Origin: Strongylocentrotus pallidus
Lineage: Eukaryota; Echinodermata; Echinoidea; Camarodonta; Strongylocentrotidae
NCBI GenBank assembly: GCA_030265145.1
Contig: JARBES010000062.1
Location: forward strand, 681,383 to 745,382
Direction of reading: 5' to 3'
Length of the DNA stretch: 64,000 nt
The translations under genes were made by a program, and so were the position numbers. The notes under the pieces are model-generated. The model was not told the DNA's origin. It saw only the letters and a program-made list of their open reading frames with translations, and did no database searches. Shown here piece by piece: positions 9,717-19,292 of the stretch. Every line of letters begins with the position of its first letter. Position 1 is the stretch's first letter.

Positions 9717-10025
9717 ATGCAAGACGAATGGAATTCTATATTTTGTGCAATATGCAAGAAAGAATATGTCAGTGTTGATGAAGAAATGTTTTCGTGCAAA
9801 CAGTGTAGACAATGGTATCATCTTTCATGCTCACACGTCACATCACACGACGAAGAAGAAGATATATTTTTAACAAATCATTTATGTCGATCATGCACTG
9901 AACACAATAACAATAAAATAAACACCACATGTTATTCCTTTTTTAATTTTTGGAGACTTCTATTTAATTGCAAACATTTTTCGTATAACAACGACAAGAT
10001 TGTAATCATTTCAAACGATGTATAG
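9717..10025 (+). CDS. Small PHD-finger protein
   Basis: 102 residues. The ligand pattern is C4HC3: C10, C13, C27, C30, H35, C38, C57, C60, with the diagnostic aromatic W33 two residues before the His. PHD fingers bind histone H3 tails; membrane-anchored RING-CH relatives instead act as ubiquitin ligases, but the Trp and spacing favour PHD. A stand-alone PHD of this size could read or block host chromatin marks on viral DNA (inference). It has its own TATA box. Confidence 0.75.
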   Translation: MQDEWNSIFCAICKKEYVSVDEEMFSCKQCRQWYHLSCSHVTSHDEEEDIFLTNHLCRSCTEHNNNKINTTCYSFFNFWRLLFNCKHFSYNNDKIVIISNDV

Positions 10026-10026
10026 T

Positions 10027-10064
10027 GATTATCAAGTGATATCGCGATTACCAAGTGATATCGT
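10027..10064. repeat. Two-copy 19 bp tandem repeat
   Basis: GATTATCAAGTGATATCGC is followed directly by GATTACCAAGTGATATCGT, with two mismatches. It sits in the short gap between the PHD gene and the end of the convergent minus-strand gene. Function unknown. Confidence 0.6.
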
Positions 10065-10081
10065 TGAAGATGCAATGCTTG

Positions 10082-13000
10082 TCAACTCTGTGCATCCGTT
10101 ACATTATTCCTTAAACGATTGTAAACATAACTATCCTCGTCGGCGTTGTGTGTATCGTAATTTGTTTTACGTTGATTGCCACTGTTTGCCGATTGCAACA
10201 TGAATAGTTTTTGATCATCGTACGTGGATGGAATGTCGATGGTAGATAATTTAACGTTTAGATAATTGGCGATAAAATGTCTTCTATCATCCTCACGTAC
10301 ATAATGCAGCCAATTAAATACGTCGGACGTTGTAAGAGTGGGGTTAATTGTTCTATTTCTTTTTAACTCTGCAACGTAAATATTAGGTTGATGCGTCAAG
10401 TTTGAAAATGACAGGTTTATATCTAAAGGTGGACCGAATACACTGACGAGGATGTGCTCTATAAGATCAAACGCTCTGTTTTGGACATCTTCCGTTTGTG
10501 GCACTGTCGCGGTTTCTGTCGTCCCGTCTTCTGTGCGAAAGGTACCCGTCGATGCGTAGCCACCTTTGATAATTTCCTGTCTGTTAGTAGCAGCCTGACG
10601 TCCGGTAATGGCTAACACAATATCAGAATCTAGTGTTTCCATGTACTTTACAACATCCACCCGACTCAATTGGGGTATGGATTCTAAACCAATTTCACAC
10701 TCGCACGGGTCATCGTCACACGAACAATATTTATTTTGGTGATTTATCACCAGGGCACTTGGGTTTTGGTACACTGCTTGTCTTATCGTACTTTTTGGTA
10801 GATGAGAATACTGATTTGTTAACGTTTGAATCCTTAAACTTTCGTGATCATCGTCAAACGAAAGAAAGGGTTCTTTCTCAGCGGTACGCTTTTCTTCATT
10901 TTCAGAAGCAGCCGCTTGTGATGTTGACCATAATTCGCCTAGCATAATTTCAGACTTTAGTTTTGAAGATACTGATGAAGATAACGATGTTTTTTGTCGC
11001 TTGTGTTGGTTGTCCTCTTTGACATGCGACTTATCTAGTTGTTTTGAAAGTTTTAAATTAAGATCCAGAAGGGCCGCTCTACTCACGTATTGATTATCAT
11101 CGTCCTTCTGAAACATGGACGTAACCCGATTAAACGAGTCGATAAGATCTAGACCAAAATGGTCCGATGGAAGTTGCCTTTTCAAACACTCTAAGATAAG
11201 TTTAGCCGAATCGTTTATGGACCTTTCAAAATTGGTCGTCTTTATAAGTTTGTGCACTATTGATTGACTTCGCTTATTGAGTGATTGTTCAACAGGTACA
11301 TTAGTATCCGTAGAAGAGGCAGCTGTGGTCAGTTTAGAAGACTGAGATTTTGGTTTGTTAGTGGAGGTCATCGACATGTACCAATCGCTTGATTGTTTGT
11401 CGTGGAGTTTGTACTGATGATCAGCACGTTGAAACTGTTTCAACATGCTATCGTGTGCGTTCGAAATGGTTGCATCGAGAAAGCTGCTATCATTAAGCGA
11501 CATATTGTCGTCACCCTCTTTTACCTTTTTCATTTGTACGTCTATACGTTTCACAATGTTTCTATATGAATCTTCGATCGATTTTTTGAACGTGTTTTCA
11601 TGATTCAACCTTTCAATTTCCATGTGATTTAATTTTGAATCGAATTCTAATAAGTCTAAATGACCTTGCTTCCTCCGTACAAAATACTCGTCGTCGTCTT
11701 TGTCTTTGTTGTTGCCTTTCGTTGCGCCGTCGTGTTTTCTTTTCTTGCAAAAAACAATAGGTTTGCTCTCAAATTTAAAAGAAAGACCAACGTTTTTGAC
11801 TATTTCCTCAATGTACATGTAACGGTTCAGGACAGAGGACAAGGGAGACTGGATGTCGTAAGGCGGAAGGTTTTGGTCATTCCCTGAATTTTCGTTTCCC
11901 AAAACCATGCGCAAACGATTACCATGATGATCGCATGCGTAGTAGACCTTCGTTAATCCATGCCGAACAATAGTGTGTGGAACAACATGAATGGGGACTT
12001 TCCACAAAAATTGTGCTGCAAACAAACATCGAATGTGTTGGCACGTCTGAATGTACGAAATCATCTCTTCTCTGTCCTTTTTATTCGTACAAATGTCGAG
12101 TAAGTGTTGGAAATGTCCAATGACCTTTTCTGCCAGGTCATTGTATTTTTGATTAAGTAAAATAGATTGTTTGTACTGGATTAAAATCCGATAAATGTCA
12201 TTTGGAAGGTAGATGCGTTGTCCGTGTTCGTCGTGTACGGTGTTTTGCACAGGGTCTATTTTTAAAACGTCTACGTAGACGAAAGTGAAAAATCCCATTG
12301 TAAGAATAGACTTCATACACGCTGTTAGAAAAAATTGATCGTAGTTTTTGCGCACGTTAAAAAGTACGTCGGTAAATTCTGTCAACAGTAAAGAATAACC
12401 CTCTTTATACATCCTTATTTTTTCCTCTGCTTTCACCTTGTCTTGTGGATGTGTGGAAAACATGTTTTGAATTTTTCTAAATTGTTGCCTCGTCTGTGTG
12501 AACACGGGTTGTACATATTTTCTAAACCAAGAATTAAAGAACTTGTCTAAATGTTTAACATTGTTCGTCAAACATCGAACACTGAACTGCGTGGTTGTGT
12601 TCTGTCTGCATATGGAATCTATATATGGCGTGAAAGAATTCGGATACGAATAAAACGACGACACGTACACGTCGCACTCTCTCTCCTCATCATGTTGTTG
12701 TTTGTCTATCATGTATTTTTTCCAAAACGTTTGGGGATTCAAAATCCAGAACAGATCTGTTGAAACAAGTTGGTCGTCCTCTTTTATGGCATCGTACACT
12801 TCATAAGTGGAACGACATAGAACAAGATGTTGTATAACTCGTTTCGAAATGCACAACATAGACCATGCATCTCTGTTACACTGTAACAAAACCTGTTGTG
12901 TATATACATTGATATAATTAATCTCTTTTTCTGAGATTGGTACGTCGTCAAGCAAATGTGTCAGAGGGTTGTGGATGCCGTGTTCAAAAACATATTCTAA

Positions 13001-13093
13001 CAGTTTTTGCACATTGTCTTGCACACTCAAACGATCGTTACCTCTTATAAAAACAACAGCATAGATTTGATTAAGCATCGCAAAAACCCTCAT
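10082..13093 (-). CDS. Large protein of unknown function, 1003 residues
   Basis: Uninterrupted frame from an ATG. The first ~430 residues are ordinary globular sequence rich in Tyr, Phe, Cys and His. Residues ~430-720 are Lys/Asp/Ser-rich, with nuclear-localisation-like basic clusters (KKRKHD; KRQK near 690). The last 250 residues include a compact Cys cluster (CSCDDDPCEC, about residue 795). No membrane segment. Size and layout suit a tegument or scaffold-associated protein; that is inference. The next gene on the same strand begins upstream, only 43 nt from this start. Confidence 0.75.
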   Translation of the reverse strand: MRVFAMLNQIYAVVFIRGNDRLSVQDNVQKLLEYVFEHGIHNPLTHLLDDVPISEKEINYINVYTQQVLLQCNRDAWSMLCISKRVIQHLVLCRSTYEVYDAIKEDDQLVSTDLFWILNPQTFWKKYMIDKQQHDEERECDVYVSSFYSYPNSFTPYIDSICRQNTTTQFSVRCLTNNVKHLDKFFNSWFRKYVQPVFTQTRQQFRKIQNMFSTHPQDKVKAEEKIRMYKEGYSLLLTEFTDVLFNVRKNYDQFFLTACMKSILTMGFFTFVYVDVLKIDPVQNTVHDEHGQRIYLPNDIYRILIQYKQSILLNQKYNDLAEKVIGHFQHLLDICTNKKDREEMISYIQTCQHIRCLFAAQFLWKVPIHVVPHTIVRHGLTKVYYACDHHGNRLRMVLGNENSGNDQNLPPYDIQSPLSSVLNRYMYIEEIVKNVGLSFKFESKPIVFCKKRKHDGATKGNNKDKDDDEYFVRRKQGHLDLLEFDSKLNHMEIERLNHENTFKKSIEDSYRNIVKRIDVQMKKVKEGDDNMSLNDSSFLDATISNAHDSMLKQFQRADHQYKLHDKQSSDWYMSMTSTNKPKSQSSKLTTAASSTDTNVPVEQSLNKRSQSIVHKLIKTTNFERSINDSAKLILECLKRQLPSDHFGLDLIDSFNRVTSMFQKDDDNQYVSRAALLDLNLKLSKQLDKSHVKEDNQHKRQKTSLSSSVSSKLKSEIMLGELWSTSQAAASENEEKRTAEKEPFLSFDDDHESLRIQTLTNQYSHLPKSTIRQAVYQNPSALVINHQNKYCSCDDDPCECEIGLESIPQLSRVDVVKYMETLDSDIVLAITGRQAATNRQEIIKGGYASTGTFRTEDGTTETATVPQTEDVQNRAFDLIEHILVSVFGPPLDINLSFSNLTHQPNIYVAELKRNRTINPTLTTSDVFNWLHYVREDDRRHFIANYLNVKLSTIDIPSTYDDQKLFMLQSANSGNQRKTNYDTHNADEDSYVYNRLRNNVTDAQS

Positions 13094-13135
13094 TTGTGAG
13101 TGTGTTTTGTTCTTTTTTTTTAATAGAGTATATTC

Positions 13136-13645
13136 CTATTTCTTGACATATCTTCTTTTCCAACATCTAAACAAGTGTTGTGGTGACATATCTTCCAGGT
13201 CGGATCTTTCGGTATCATTATATTTTTCAACGGCATTAGAGATGATCAAACCATTATTATCAAACGGAAGATTTGTTCTGTTAAACATTTCTTTTATGTT
13301 TATCGGAAGGTCTGGCATATCTACGATTGTGGTCAAATTAAATGTTTTGTTTATGTTTTGATCGGCAGCCGCGTGCATTTGAAATTCTGTATTTGTTTTT
13401 AAACTTTGGGGTTTGCCAATGATAGAAAAAATTAATAATAATTTTTCTAGAATAGAATCATCTAACGTACTTGTTCCTATTATAAAATCAGATAGACCCA
13501 CATCCCTCAAAAGTAACGTAGAGTTTGCATGATTATAATAGACGTACCACTCTTTTCTTTCGGTGATGGACGTTACTTCAATTTGTTTGATATACTCTTC
13601 GCACTCGGTCAGACGCTCGTTTATAGTCGAAATAATTTTGTCCAT
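13136..13645 (-). CDS. Hypothetical protein, 169 residues
   Basis: Starts on an ATG and reads in the same direction as the 1003-residue gene 43 nt downstream, so it is probably part of one transcription unit. A short N-terminal helix is followed by mixed sequence; basic C-terminus. No signal peptide and no recognised domain. It is divergent from the 944-residue gene, with 77 nt between starts that contain A/T-rich TATA-like sequence (13687-13698). Confidence 0.6.
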   Translation of the reverse strand: MDKIISTINERLTECEEYIKQIEVTSITERKEWYVYYNHANSTLLLRDVGLSDFIIGTSTLDDSILEKLLLIFSIIGKPQSLKTNTEFQMHAAADQNINKTFNLTTIVDMPDLPINIKEMFNRTNLPFDNNGLIISNAVEKYNDTERSDLEDMSPQHLFRCWKRRYVKK

Positions 13646-13722
13646 TGTGTGATGAAATACAACGCATGCACTTTGTTTTATTTCATTAAATATATTTTGT
13701 TTTATGAGCCGGGTACCGTAAG

Positions 13723-16557
13723 ATGGACCACACGGTACTTGTTTATGATAATGAAGGAAATGACAGTAGGGACGAACGTTTGTGTTTTACAATAGAACAG
13801 ACTTTAATATCAGAATGTTTTGAACTATTAGACAGGTACGATGCACGTTCTGTTGAACGATACAAGACAGTAATCTGTGCATTGCAGAATGAGAAGATTA
13901 GAATTTTTCAATCCATTCACCATTTTCACACTTCAACGCGTGCAAACAATGCAGGATATATATTAGCACCTTACGGTAAGCCATATCAAGAGGGTCATGA
14001 TCAGTACACGTTAGAAGAACAGGCACGATGCCTTCTCACGTGTGAACTAAGATTGCGTGCTCAGATGGTTGCCGTCGAAGACGTTCAACGATTTTTAGCC
14101 GGAGGACCGTTAAAGGAAAAACAACGTTTTCTGACAAATGCCGATGATGTGGCGGCTTATTTTGAAAGTATTTTTGCTTTTAATTTTACAAAAGCACCCG
14201 ACACGTTGCCCGTTGAAGAATTTATACTGGACCATCTAATTGCTTTTCATAACATGTATAGTGATGTGGTTTATCAGTTTGTCAGCGACGTAGAGGTAGT
14301 TGATTGGTACTGTGAATGTGAGAAAGGGTCTTTACACGATCGAAAACGTCATAACGTAGTTTACCTTATCTTTTTAAAGAAATACGGTCGACGTCTTGAT
14401 GTGGACCAGGATGGAGACATTCATGGCAGAGCTTGGCAATACTATAGTCGTATCAAATACCACGTTAAACAATTTTGGTTAGATACTATCAAAAATAACA
14501 CGAAAGGAAAACGGTATCTAAAATACAGTGAATATGCATTACGTGCTAGAAAAAATCTTGTACGTCAATTGAAACACGCCGCAGAATATGATTCTACTTT
14601 TAAAAGAATGCCGTCATCCCCGACACGAAATCGTTGTTTTTTTTGCCGGCAAAACAAGTATCAATGCGAAATTAACCCAGCCACGCAGCGCTATGCATCT
14701 AGCAAAACTAGTATTGATCGCGGTACGTTTAATTCGTTTCTCTACGATTATCTGTACAAGATGGAATTAGACGAGGACAACGAGTGGACAGAAGAGCTTA
14801 ATGTGGATATGAAATGGTTGGTCAAGCACGTGCATCACTACATGAATGGAATCTTGACTGATTGTAATCATTATACAAACACGTTACAAGCGTTAAACCG
14901 ATTGCGCAACATCAACACACTATCCTCTCTCATCAGACAGGTCAATGCGGGTGCCGACACTAGCAACAATTGCGCTTTGCAAAAATTGATAAAGCAATGT
15001 AGAGACGCACGACGTGATGTGGAAAAGAAAAGCAACCCTGTACACATTTTAACGGCGCGTGGTACAAGAGAAATGCATTCTTGCTGTTTAGACGGTTGCA
15101 AGACAGCAGACGAGCTTGTTTTCTTCAAACAATTGTGTTCTACCCTGACCCCACGTAATCTTTTATGGGAATATGCATCTCCCTTTTTAAAAACAGATGC
15201 ACAACGGATGCGATCGTTCGAAATCGACACTTGTATCTATCTCTCTGTTATTTACGGTCACCTGAATACGCATTCCATGAACATTTTTTTGGATAGATGT
15301 ATTGAAAATCAAGACGCGTCTGTTTGGAAACATTTTACACACCAAATACACAAGGACAAATTGATAATTTTACAAAAGATAAAGTACGTATCCGAACAGA
15401 TGAGTTATGCAGTTTTAAATGCTGTGGATACATTTATAGAAGATCCGCCCGTATCAGGCGAAAGACGAGCGATAAACGATACCGATACCGATAGTGGCAG
15501 TGTACGTTCGAGTCAAGGACTTTACAAATACGTGCTTGGACTGCAGATGTCGTTGTATTACTACAATAGTGTTTTAAATCATCATCACGTCGTTACATGC
15601 AATGAGTTTATTTTGAATGGTAAACAATCAAAGTTTTTTAAACGGTTATACGACTATGGATTGGATGTGGACCCCCGTGATGATGATGTCATTTTCGAAC
15701 TTGCTCAAGGCGTACGAGACACAATCCTTTACAAAGCCACCACATGTAGAATAAACGAACAAGAATTACATCACGTGTTAGAACCTTTAAGTCAAATGCA
15801 CATGACTTCATTTTTAAAACATCCTCTCGTTCGTCATTCGTTTTATTTTATCGAATATTTGGCGGGTTTAGATATCGACGTGTGTACGGCCAATTTGCTT
15901 TACACTATACCTGCGTACGCGCTGGTCCGAAAGGACTCTGTTTTCAAAGATGTTTTAAAACTATTGGGTCATCCAGAATGGTGGGGAGAGTCCATTTATC
16001 TGTGCATTTATCTTGTATATTATAATAAGATGTTGACGGAAGGGTACTCGTTTCGAGAACTCAAATTAATTCATGCTGGTGACTCCACAAATGCATCGAC
16101 CGTCGATTTCTTACGTCATGGTACAGACAGCAAGTGCAAAAATGCGTATTTGCATAGATCGGACAATACGGACGATGGAACAGAAATGTCCGATAACAGT
16201 AAGAAAGAAGCAAAAAAGCTTTTCTGTGGCAATAAAACCCCGCCTGCTGATTATAAAGACGCCAACTACAATGCTCATGCGATAATCGTTGGGTTTGGAA
16301 AGTATTATGTAGTACCTAATATCGTGTGCACCAAGAACACTCAGCAATGTCATCTTTGGTACAACACCGTGATTGAATGTAACACATGCGAAGACATTAT
16401 TTTAACATGTGCCATTATGGACACCATAACGAGAGATTACAGTCTTGTTCAACAAAAAATGAACTTGAATAACTCGACTTTAAATCGCATAATCACGATG
16501 AATAGAGTATTTTCTGAAAATGCTTTTGACTGCGAGGTAGATGGGGTATCGTCATGA
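13723..16557 (+). CDS. Large protein of unknown function, 944 residues
   Basis: A single uninterrupted frame. The sequence is globular with evenly distributed His, Cys, Tyr and charged residues. It includes one compact CxxC...C cluster (CFFCRQNKYQC, about residues 305-315) and a CCLDGC pair near 455, suggesting zinc binding. No membrane or signal segment. Such size and Cys/His content are compatible with a DNA-packaging or capsid accessory subunit, but no family motif was recognised. The stop overlaps the start of a tiny hydrophobic ORF as ATGA. Confidence 0.75.
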   Translation: MDHTVLVYDNEGNDSRDERLCFTIEQTLISECFELLDRYDARSVERYKTVICALQNEKIRIFQSIHHFHTSTRANNAGYILAPYGKPYQEGHDQYTLEEQARCLLTCELRLRAQMVAVEDVQRFLAGGPLKEKQRFLTNADDVAAYFESIFAFNFTKAPDTLPVEEFILDHLIAFHNMYSDVVYQFVSDVEVVDWYCECEKGSLHDRKRHNVVYLIFLKKYGRRLDVDQDGDIHGRAWQYYSRIKYHVKQFWLDTIKNNTKGKRYLKYSEYALRARKNLVRQLKHAAEYDSTFKRMPSSPTRNRCFFCRQNKYQCEINPATQRYASSKTSIDRGTFNSFLYDYLYKMELDEDNEWTEELNVDMKWLVKHVHHYMNGILTDCNHYTNTLQALNRLRNINTLSSLIRQVNAGADTSNNCALQKLIKQCRDARRDVEKKSNPVHILTARGTREMHSCCLDGCKTADELVFFKQLCSTLTPRNLLWEYASPFLKTDAQRMRSFEIDTCIYLSVIYGHLNTHSMNIFLDRCIENQDASVWKHFTHQIHKDKLIILQKIKYVSEQMSYAVLNAVDTFIEDPPVSGERRAINDTDTDSGSVRSSQGLYKYVLGLQMSLYYYNSVLNHHHVVTCNEFILNGKQSKFFKRLYDYGLDVDPRDDDVIFELAQGVRDTILYKATTCRINEQELHHVLEPLSQMHMTSFLKHPLVRHSFYFIEYLAGLDIDVCTANLLYTIPAYALVRKDSVFKDVLKLLGHPEWWGESIYLCIYLVYYNKMLTEGYSFRELKLIHAGDSTNASTVDFLRHGTDSKCKNAYLHRSDNTDDGTEMSDNSKKEAKKLFCGNKTPPADYKDANYNAHAIIVGFGKYYVVPNIVCTKNTQQCHLWYNTVIECNTCEDIILTCAIMDTITRDYSLVQQKMNLNNSTLNRIITMNRVFSENAFDCEVDGVSS

Positions 16558-16607
16558 TCATCCTAATTTTCGCAACAATGTTTGTGGTCGTCTATCTTTG
16601 TGTGTAA
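16554..16607 (+). CDS. Candidate 17-residue hydrophobic micropeptide
   Basis: The ATG overlaps the previous stop (ATGA) and the TAA ends exactly one base before the convergent gene's stop codon. All 17 residues are compatible with a membrane helix (Ile, Leu, Val, Phe, Met, Ala, Thr, Tyr, Cys; no charge). The ATGA coupling resembles the real gene pair at 7082. Very short, so it may be chance. Confidence 0.3.
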   Translation: MIILIFATMFVVVYLCV

Positions 16608-17450
16608 TCACTTAGAACAGTCATGTTTTTGTATGCACTCACAAATAGTGCCCCTCAAATCCCAATCTGTAACATTAAAGAAGTGATTATACATGTCGTG
16701 CGTAGGTTTGTTATAATAATCTTGTATTGAATAGCGAAGTCTGTGTAAAATGTCAATAGGATTTCGATAAATTATATCTAAGAGTGAAAAGGGCTCGCTG
16801 CAGATATCTGCAACCTTGGATGGATGATTTAGCAACGATAAATAAAAGAAATATAAGCAACAAATAGTGTTTGTAATAACGTGTGTTCTTTTAACAGATG
16901 TCTTTAAACACAAAATAGTATTGTATGTATTGTTGTGTGAATAAAATATGCTATTTGGTACGTGATCGATACAAGAGTTGCACGAGGGTGTGAACGCCTC
17001 CATACGATCGTGCTCGTGAAATAAAAATGGTGTGAAGCAATGCAAAAGATGCGTTAATTCTTTGAGTTGCCAAATGTTGTCCAAAGGCGATGTAGTTTTC
17101 GAAGATAATCGAATAGACCAGGGAGAAACATATTTTTTCATGAAATGATTGTCTTCTTTAAAACATTTAAGATGGTACAATGTAGTCGACACAACAATAA
17201 CATTCCACATAAGTTCAACCTTTGAGTCTGTTGTTTGTCCGACATTTAGTACGGCTGTATGTCCTTTCTGTGTTGTTGTTGGCATTTTTCTATGTTCTTC
17301 TTCTTCTTCTTCCTCCTCTTCCCACGTATACTCTTCTTCTTCTTCTTGCTCTTCATCGTCTTCAATTATCTTAACATTATTGCTGTGCTCGAATAATTTT
17401 TCTTCTTCATCATGAATGAAGTCAAGCACGCTGTTGTCTATTGTTGCCAT
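16608..17450 (-). CDS. Acidic-N-terminus protein of unknown function, 280 residues
   Basis: Residues 20-52 are a Glu/Asp-rich tract coded by a GAA/GAG repeat, visible on the plus strand as CTTCTTCTTC. The remainder is a His/Cys-rich globular part with several hydrophobic helices (for example CCLYFFYLSLL near 200). No signal peptide. The stop abuts the plus-strand micropeptide. Function unknown. Confidence 0.65.
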   Translation of the reverse strand: MATIDNSVLDFIHDEEEKLFEHSNNVKIIEDDEEQEEEEEYTWEEEEEEEEEHRKMPTTTQKGHTAVLNVGQTTDSKVELMWNVIVVSTTLYHLKCFKEDNHFMKKYVSPWSIRLSSKTTSPLDNIWQLKELTHLLHCFTPFLFHEHDRMEAFTPSCNSCIDHVPNSIFYSHNNTYNTILCLKTSVKRTHVITNTICCLYFFYLSLLNHPSKVADICSEPFSLLDIIYRNPIDILHRLRYSIQDYYNKPTHDMYNHFFNVTDWDLRGTICECIQKHDCSK

Positions 17451-17488
17451 AGTTGCGATGTATTTATTTTGTATACAAAAACATTCCT

Positions 17489-18505
17489 TTAATAATCCTG
17501 CAAAATATCATTTAACGTGGATGTAAGCGGTTGTAGTTTGTATATTATTGCAGCCAAAACCTGATAGAGTTTCTGATTAAGCGGATTTTGTTTGAGCTTA
17601 TTTTGCTGTTGCAAATAGGTATCTAGTTTGTAAGATTCGATGGGCAGTGCTCTGAGTTGTGGATATTGAGGAACTCTGTCATCGTTCAACAACGACTGTA
17701 TGACATTACAGTCCGTCATAATTATCTGATCATACATTAGACGAATTTCGGCTAACAGTCGAATGGTACTGTTCATATTTTTTTGAACAGTCAACGTCGT
17801 CTGTGCATTGAATTCCCTGTGCAAGCCACGACTGTTATATAGGCTATAAAGTCCCAGCATCTGACCAGCCACGCCCAACAATTGGTTATACATGTTATGA
17901 TTTGATTTTTGATCGTCTACGGATACTAAATGGACAAGTTGAGGGATAATTATATAATAGGTCTTGTAAAATACGGTACTGACCAACGTGATTATGGTGG
18001 CCATGCATTTAAATCTTGAAATAAACATTTTGACATTTACCGGTATATGATTGTTACAATTAAACAATTTGTCTATAAATTTAGTGCGGTATTTCGCCGA
18101 CTTGCACACCGTCTTTTTATTTTTGCACGTGTACAAACGAGGGGAAACATTTACAGCCGTGCCACTGTTAAATACGATTGTAGGAATTCGTGGAATAGTG
18201 TCTCTCTTCGCGTCTGTATTTTGTCCAGCAAAACGGCATCTACATCGAGCATCATCACAGTAATAAAAACAGTACATCATCGCTTCTAACGCGTTTCGCG
18301 TTTCTTGATCTACACCCAGCCTTTCAAAAAATCTAGAATGTCCACAATGTTGAATTGTTTCAGAATGCTTCGATATAAGATGTACTTTATCAGACAACAC
18401 GGGTACATGTATTTCTCTATAAATGCAATCGTACATGTGCAGTGTTATATGTTCATAATGCAATGCATTCATGATACTTTCAACGGGATCCAACAGTAAA
18501 TCCAT
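17489..18505 (-). CDS. Hypothetical protein, 338 residues
   Basis: The first in-frame codon upstream is GTG; the following ATG is taken as the start. Cys/His-rich segments near residues 77-92 (CFYYCDDARCRC) may bind metal. One hydrophobic stretch near 165-185 could be a membrane helix or a buried core. It is co-directional with the acidic protein 38 nt downstream and divergent from the 199-residue gene. No family recognised. Confidence 0.65.
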   Translation of the reverse strand: MDLLLDPVESIMNALHYEHITLHMYDCIYREIHVPVLSDKVHLISKHSETIQHCGHSRFFERLGVDQETRNALEAMMYCFYYCDDARCRCRFAGQNTDAKRDTIPRIPTIVFNSGTAVNVSPRLYTCKNKKTVCKSAKYRTKFIDKLFNCNNHIPVNVKMFISRFKCMATIITLVSTVFYKTYYIIIPQLVHLVSVDDQKSNHNMYNQLLGVAGQMLGLYSLYNSRGLHREFNAQTTLTVQKNMNSTIRLLAEIRLMYDQIIMTDCNVIQSLLNDDRVPQYPQLRALPIESYKLDTYLQQQNKLKQNPLNQKLYQVLAAIIYKLQPLTSTLNDILQDY

Positions 18506-18593
18506 CACGTAACTAAGATAAACACTATTTTTGTTTTACTTAAACATGCTAAAAACATAGTGACCGACCAGAGTGACGGTTGATTACGTCGCA

Positions 18594-18601
18594 TATATTT
18601 A
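18594..18601 (+). promoter_or_regulatory. TATA-like box upstream of the 199-residue gene
   Basis: TATATTTA lies 31 nt before the ATG, in the 126 nt gap between two divergent genes. It implies a very short leader. Confidence 0.4.
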
Positions 18602-18631
18602 GAGGTCCAATTGCAAATACACTAGTACATC

Positions 18632-19231
18632 ATGGAAAGTCAAGCTTCAACGGAATACGTGTTGGAGAATTTAGCACAAAATAAAGATGCGTCACTGTTG
18701 AGGGTTGGCATGGTTTTTGTATTGCAAGATGTTATTCGAGACATGTTAAGCTCTATCGATACTGATCAGGAAATACAAATGGATAATGTGTCGTTGTGGT
18801 TCCAGACATCACAAGACAATATCTTCGATTTGAAACACATACATCGTAAAAAATATAACGAAGCAGGTGATGATTGTTCAAGAAGGTCACTTTTACGACT
18901 TGTCAATGTTATATTCAAGCTCTTCGATAAAACGCTTACATTTACTGACGACAGTCTTCGTGTTTTACAGTCGTTGCGCACACTTCTTGACAACGACGCA
19001 ACCCCCCACCATCGCCTTTGGACCACCAATTGTTTAAATGCTATTCTAAATAGTGTTTTGTACAACCACAAACACGTTTTGATTTTAAACGAGAGTCGTT
19101 TGACGACTGTAGAATCTAAATCTATATTGGGACTTCATGAATCCGCTACTATGAACACAATATATCAAACGGTTAAAATATACAAAATTAACAATGATAT
19201 ATTATTTTGTCGAACAAAGAACAACAAATGA
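18632..19231 (+). CDS. Hypothetical protein, 199 residues
   Basis: The ATG sits in the context CATCATGG, related to the recurrent CATCATGA starts in this genome. The product is predicted helical with Leu-rich stretches (about residues 75-150), resembling an all-helical regulator fold such as BCL2- or death-fold-sized proteins. No motif is strong enough to assign. No signal peptide and no C-terminal membrane anchor. Confidence 0.6.
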   Translation: MESQASTEYVLENLAQNKDASLLRVGMVFVLQDVIRDMLSSIDTDQEIQMDNVSLWFQTSQDNIFDLKHIHRKKYNEAGDDCSRRSLLRLVNVIFKLFDKTLTFTDDSLRVLQSLRTLLDNDATPHHRLWTTNCLNAILNSVLYNHKHVLILNESRLTTVESKSILGLHESATMNTIYQTVKIYKINNDILFCRTKNNK

Positions 19232-19292
19232 GTGTATTGAAGAAAAGAAAAAAAATCACTTTTAAGTCGATTTCAAAAGAAGCCAATGTATT

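Noticed and set aside
18632-19231. BCL2-like apoptosis regulator
   Set aside because: Size and helical content fit, but no BH motif or membrane anchor could be seen.
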